Positions 21,982 through 24,998 of a DNA stretch of 24,998 nt are shown piece after piece (position 1 is the first letter of the stretch; every line of letters begins with the position of its first letter). The stretch spans positions 1-24,998 of the IMG/VR virus record IMGVR_UViG_3300046007_005395. One strand, written 5' to 3'. Origin of the DNA: a virus. Below the pieces are notes generated by a model. It was not told the origin of the DNA and did not search any database. It saw only the letters and a program-made list of their open reading frames with translations. The position numbers were made by a program, and so were the translations under genes.

Positions 21982-23295
21982 ATGGCCGATATCCTCAACT
22001 CAGCCCTCACGGGCGAAGCAGACTTTGCTGGAACCATCTTTGGTGGTAAAAACCAACCTGAAGTCAATGAAGCACCCGCAGTCGAAACCGCCACTCCAGA
22101 GCCAGCCGAAGCGCCGAAAGAAGAAGCTCCCAAAGAGGAGAAGGTCGCTCCCGTCAAAGCGGAACCCAAGGCCGAAAAGAAGCCCAAGGCCACCAAGGAA
22201 GAGACGGCCAAGGCCGTAGAGAAGATCACCGAGAGCGTTTCCAAGGAGACCAAGGACGAGACCCCGAAAGCCGAAGCTTCGGAAGACGATCTCCCTCTCA
22301 ATCCCCATTTTCAAGATAAAGCTGTTTCTGATAAACCTGAAGGTGATGATTCTGAAAAGGGTATCTCAAGCTGGAAAGAGATTAAAATCGAAATGAAAAA
22401 GGCCCGTGAAGAGCGGGATCGCCTCAAGGCCGAACTGGAAGCCACCAAAGAGAAGGTCGGCAAGTATGAGGGGGAGACCGTCAAATCCCTCCAAGAAGAA
22501 CTGGAAGGCTACAAGACTCGCTTGGCAGAGCTAGGCCGCGAGCTAAAGACCGCCAACTTTGAAAGAAGTCCAGAATATGTCGAAGCCATCAAAAAGCCTC
22601 TGGCGGGCCTTCAGGGCGATTTAAAGGCCATTGCAGAAGCCAATGACGCCGACTTCAGCAAACTCTGGCAAGCCCTCACCGAGCCCGATGCCCGCAAACG
22701 AATCGACTCTCTTGAAGACCTGACGGGAGACTTCAAGCGCATGGAGCAACTCTCCATCGTCAAAATGGCCGACAAATACCATGAGTTGGCCCAATACCAT
22801 GAGCGGTTCCAGAAGGAGGCCGAAACCTTGGCCGAAGCCGAAAACGCCCGCAAGGCCCAGTCCGAACAAGAGTTTATTGAAAACGATCTTCGTCTCCAAA
22901 AAGCCTTCACGGCCAAAACTTGGACTAATTTGGAAGATCGTTATAACTTCCTCCAAGAAGTCGAAGGACAGGATGAGTGGAATGGCCATATCCGCAGCGC
23001 CAAGAAGAACGCCGCCGAAACCAATCTGGACCGCTTGAGCGTCGAAGACCGCAGCGCCATCCTCGCACGGGCTGCTGTAGTCCCCTTCCTTGAGAGTGCC
23101 ATCAACCACTACACCACCCAAATGGAACGGGTGAACGCCGAAAAAGACGGCAAGATCAAAGAACTCCAGACTCAGCTAGAAGGCTTGGTCGGAGCCACCC
23201 CAAGCTTGGGCAAGGCCACCGAAACCGACACCAATGACGGGGATGACGAAAATCCCGACAGCCTGATGAATTTCGGAAAATCTATCTTCCGCTAA
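21982..23295 (+). CDS. Scaffold protein
   Basis: The 437-residue protein has the usual features of phage scaffolds. Residues 25-105 are a disordered Ala/Pro/Lys/Glu-rich segment (EAPKEEAPKEEKVAPVKAEP). Residues 130-200 form a long coiled coil (KKAREERDRLKAELEATKEK). A helical part follows and the end is acidic with a short NFGKSIFR tail. In the family, scaffolds guide capsid assembly and leave before maturation. It lies between the portal and the capsid gene, the expected position. No protease motif is visible, so a separate prohead protease is not encoded here. Confidence 0.85.
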   Translation: MADILNSALTGEADFAGTIFGGKNQPEVNEAPAVETATPEPAEAPKEEAPKEEKVAPVKAEPKAEKKPKATKEETAKAVEKITESVSKETKDETPKAEASEDDLPLNPHFQDKAVSDKPEGDDSEKGISSWKEIKIEMKKAREERDRLKAELEATKEKVGKYEGETVKSLQEELEGYKTRLAELGRELKTANFERSPEYVEAIKKPLAGLQGDLKAIAEANDADFSKLWQALTEPDARKRIDSLEDLTGDFKRMEQLSIVKMADKYHELAQYHERFQKEAETLAEAENARKAQSEQEFIENDLRLQKAFTAKTWTNLEDRYNFLQEVEGQDEWNGHIRSAKKNAAETNLDRLSVEDRSAILARAAVVPFLESAINHYTTQMERVNAEKDGKIKELQTQLEGLVGATPSLGKATETDTNDGDDENPDSLMNFGKSIFR

Positions 23296-23503
23296 AATTC
23301 TGCTATTGACAATTTAACGCAAATGTAATAGTTTGCGCTCAAGACTTGAGTCCGAGTTGGTCGCGGACACTCTGCTGGCGAGTTAGCGCCTTCACAATTT
23401 GTAGCCGTAAATCTCTGGTCGCGGCCCAGAACTTAACCGATTTAGGGCCTAAAATCCCGAAATCAAAATCTAACCCTATTTAACTAGAAAGAAATAAAAT
23501 ATT
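23296..23503 (+). promoter_or_regulatory. Structured leader and probable promoter of the capsid gene
   Basis: TTGACA at 23306-23311 is a good -35 candidate; a weaker -10 (AATAGT at 23327-23332 preceded by TG, or TAGTTT at 23329-23334) follows. Downstream are several small hairpins: CTCAAGACTTGAG (23337-23349), GTCCG facing CGGAC, GGCG facing CGCC, and TTTAGGGCCTAAA (23440-23452). TGGTCGCGG occurs twice, near 23358 and 23416. AAATCCCGAAA is at 23452-23462, similar to 16845. The ATG has no Shine-Dalgarno sequence. A long structured 5' leader is plausible for a highly expressed gene. Confidence 0.45.
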
Positions 23504-24763
23504 ATGTCAGCACCTAACGCTGCTTCAGTTACTTGCGAGAGCATTAACGACAATTTCCAGAGAGAGACTGGACGTATTGCCCTTGGCACCCATCGCTTGG
23601 GTCTTTATAAAGATCCCTACCTTCGTCTTGTTACCCAGTCGGCCTTCCCCGACAACATGGGCAAAACGATCACCAACACTATTGCTCGCCGTACCATCGC
23701 CTCTGGCAGTGGTTGGGAGTCCATCGGTGTCACTGGCGAAGCTGGTCAGGACAACTCCTGCTTGGCTCCCGTCAAGAAAGTCGGCTACGCCTTCGACCAG
23801 AAAAACTTCTCGCTCCGCCATCAGGCTGTGGAGTCGGATTGGATCTGCTTGGAAGACGTTCGTACTTCGGCTTTCCCGATTGATGATGTCAACAACTACA
23901 TCAAGATCTTGGCCGACAACGTCAACGTCGAGTGGATTAAGCGTTACGACAACGACTATCTGTCCAACGTCAATATCTTGAGCGTCGAAGCTGGCTTTGA
24001 CACCCAGATTGGAACTGGCGTCACCTTTAGTGGTGACAATGCCACGATCACTGGTCTCACGGCCCCGACGAGCGTTCTCACGACTGGCGTTCTGCGTCAG
24101 ATCTACGACAGCCTCTACTCGGACAACGCTGGAGATGACGGCGATGCGGTCACCGATGACGGCGCTCCCGTCTTCAACGTGATGTCGGATCGTGCCACCA
24201 TCGAACAGATGATCAAGATCAACGAGGACATCCGTCAGGACATCCGCTGGAGTGATCGCGTGAACGATCTGTTGGGCACCAATGGCCAGATGCTTCTTCC
24301 CAAGAAGAGCTACGCTGGTTATGTGTTCCACAGCCGTCCGTTCCCGAAACGCTTCAACGATGGCGCTGGCGGCACCCTTGTCGAAGTCCCTCCGTATATC
24401 ACGGATTCGGCCTTCAAAGGCACCAAAGCTATCGTCAACCCCGCCTACAAGAATGCGAAGTACACCTCCACGGTTATCTTCCATCCGAAGGCGCTGGAGT
24501 GGCTCGTCCCGAATCCTAACCTCAAAGTCGGCAAGCTGGTCTATGATGCTCAGAACTATCGCGGAGATTTCCGCTGGATCAACGAGTATGATAAACAGTG
24601 CAATCCTGACAAGAACTCGGGTTACTGGCGGGCGAAGATGGCCTGTGCCGTCAAGCAGATCTTCCCTGAGTGGGGATACTACATTATCCACCTCCGTTGC
24701 AGCCTTGCGAACGACCTTGTTCCTTGCGCCAGCGGTAGCGGATATGGCTACTTGGTTCCCTAA
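23504..24763 (+). CDS. Major capsid protein
   Basis: The 419-residue protein has the position, length and composition of a HK97-fold major capsid protein. It is rich in Asp, Asn, Val and Thr, and has an N-terminal helix region (ESINDNFQRETGRIALGTHR), a long central alpha/beta region (DDVNNYIKILADNVNVEW), and a C-terminal strand-rich end. The end is hydrophobic and Gly/Ser-rich (ASGSGYGYLVP). Strong third-position C/G use, typical of high expression, creates a 388-codon antisense shadow frame. It follows the scaffold gene after a 208-bp leader with a probable promoter. The identification rests on context and overall pattern rather than on a specific motif. Confidence 0.8.
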   Translation: MSAPNAASVTCESINDNFQRETGRIALGTHRLGLYKDPYLRLVTQSAFPDNMGKTITNTIARRTIASGSGWESIGVTGEAGQDNSCLAPVKKVGYAFDQKNFSLRHQAVESDWICLEDVRTSAFPIDDVNNYIKILADNVNVEWIKRYDNDYLSNVNILSVEAGFDTQIGTGVTFSGDNATITGLTAPTSVLTTGVLRQIYDSLYSDNAGDDGDAVTDDGAPVFNVMSDRATIEQMIKINEDIRQDIRWSDRVNDLLGTNGQMLLPKKSYAGYVFHSRPFPKRFNDGAGGTLVEVPPYITDSAFKGTKAIVNPAYKNAKYTSTVIFHPKALEWLVPNPNLKVGKLVYDAQNYRGDFRWINEYDKQCNPDKNSGYWRAKMACAVKQIFPEWGYYIIHLRCSLANDLVPCASGSGYGYLVP

Positions 24764-24785
24764 TAGCTAGTCTCTATTCATCAAG

Positions 24786-24815
24786 GCTTGCCTTGGAGTA
24801 AAATCTAAGGCAAGC
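24786..24815 (+). terminator. Hairpin after the capsid gene, no U-tract
   Basis: GCTTGCCTT (24786-24794) pairs with AAGGCAAGC (24807-24815), a perfect 9-bp stem with a 12-nt loop, 23 bp after the capsid stop. The bases that follow (TCTATGAGGAG) are not a U-tract. It may stabilise the capsid mRNA end or partly stop transcription before the next gene. A smaller hairpin, AAGGC facing GCCTT, overlaps its left arm. Confidence 0.5.
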
Positions 24816-24838
24816 TCTATGAGGAGAGAATAACTATT

Positions 24839-24998
24839 ATGAAACTAACTATACCTGAAGGATACACCCTGCCCGAAGACGTTGCCGATGGTGACGTATT
24901 TGAGGAGCTTGTCAGTTTTCGCGTCGAGGGAGACTCCCTTGTCCCCACCATGTTGGCTGGCGTCGAGATTGCGGCTGAAGAGGCCGAAGACGAAGACG
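24839..24998 (+). CDS. Partial gene at window edge, acidic protein
   Basis: An ATG at 24839 opens a frame with no stop to the end of the window, at least 53 codons. It begins MKLTIPEGYTLPEDVADGDV and becomes strongly acidic (AAEEAEDED). GAGGAG at about 24821 lies rather far upstream (about 12 bases), and TAACTATT directly precedes the ATG. Directly after the capsid gene, it could encode a capsid-associated or head-completion protein. Too little is visible to identify it. Confidence 0.6.
   Translation, partial: MKLTIPEGYTLPEDVADGDVFEELVSFRVEGDSLVPTMLAGVEIAAEEAEDED

Noticed and set aside
23525-24691. 388-codon open frame on the minus strand
   Set aside because: It lies wholly opposite the capsid gene. 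Its product is low in complexity (repeated Asp, Val, Ile, Arg) and is the expected shadow of strong codon bias. No start signal or neighbour supports it.

Overview
The window is most likely part of the genome of a tailed double-stranded DNA phage (Caudoviricetes). A DnaB-type replicative helicase, a large terminase, a portal protein, a scaffold protein, a major capsid protein and several tail-fibre genes lie in about 25 kb. No ribosomal, metabolic or housekeeping gene is present. I see no tRNA, integrase or CRISPR array. Tail tube, tape measure, lysis and DNA polymerase genes must lie outside the window. The host is probably Gram-negative, because several phage proteins carry Sec signal peptides or lipoboxes. 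I cannot name it from sequence; an uncultured aquatic Verrucomicrobiota or Bacteroidota host would be a low-confidence guess. The 757-residue portal with a long glutamine-rich tail suits a podovirus-like virion, also low confidence.

Bases 1-389 have no convincing gene but hold two interleaved inverted repeats (91-228) that look like a structured RNA read from the minus strand. Bases 390-4346 are an accessory region of small, overlapping genes: an exported peptide, an unnamed 216-residue protein, two related lipoproteins, a zinc-ribbon coiled-coil protein and an HNH endonuclease. This region is visibly rearranged. A block of about 450 bp (end of the 216-residue gene, lipoprotein, end of the HNH gene) occurs twice in diverged form, and the second copy interrupts a small gene that starts at 3017. 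Bases 4343-6901 encode a glycosyltransferase-like protein and the DnaB helicase.

A minus-strand pair (7444-8211 probable small terminase, 6858-7451 cysteine-rich protein) runs against the helicase and diverges from the large terminase (8240-10081), so the two putative terminase subunits are transcribed in opposite directions from a 28-bp gap. Bases 10103-19260 are a tail-fibre region between the terminase and the portal. It contains what looks like a duplicated module (small beta-rich baseplate-like protein, short or fibre protein, signal-peptide fibre). In the second module two genes seem to have fused, which buries a signal peptide inside a 975-residue fibre. The last fibre or spike (16876-19260) ends in a domain with all the marks of a trypsin-like serine protease, in an AT-rich stretch.

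Bases 19305-24763 are the head genes: portal, a small protein that appears to be a frameshifted zinc ribbon, scaffold, a 208-bp structured leader, and major capsid protein. An open reading frame starting at 24839 runs off the end. The best candidates for something undescribed are the protease-bearing spike, the interleaved inverted-repeat element, the HNH-linked mosaic segment and the fused fibre with an internal signal peptide.
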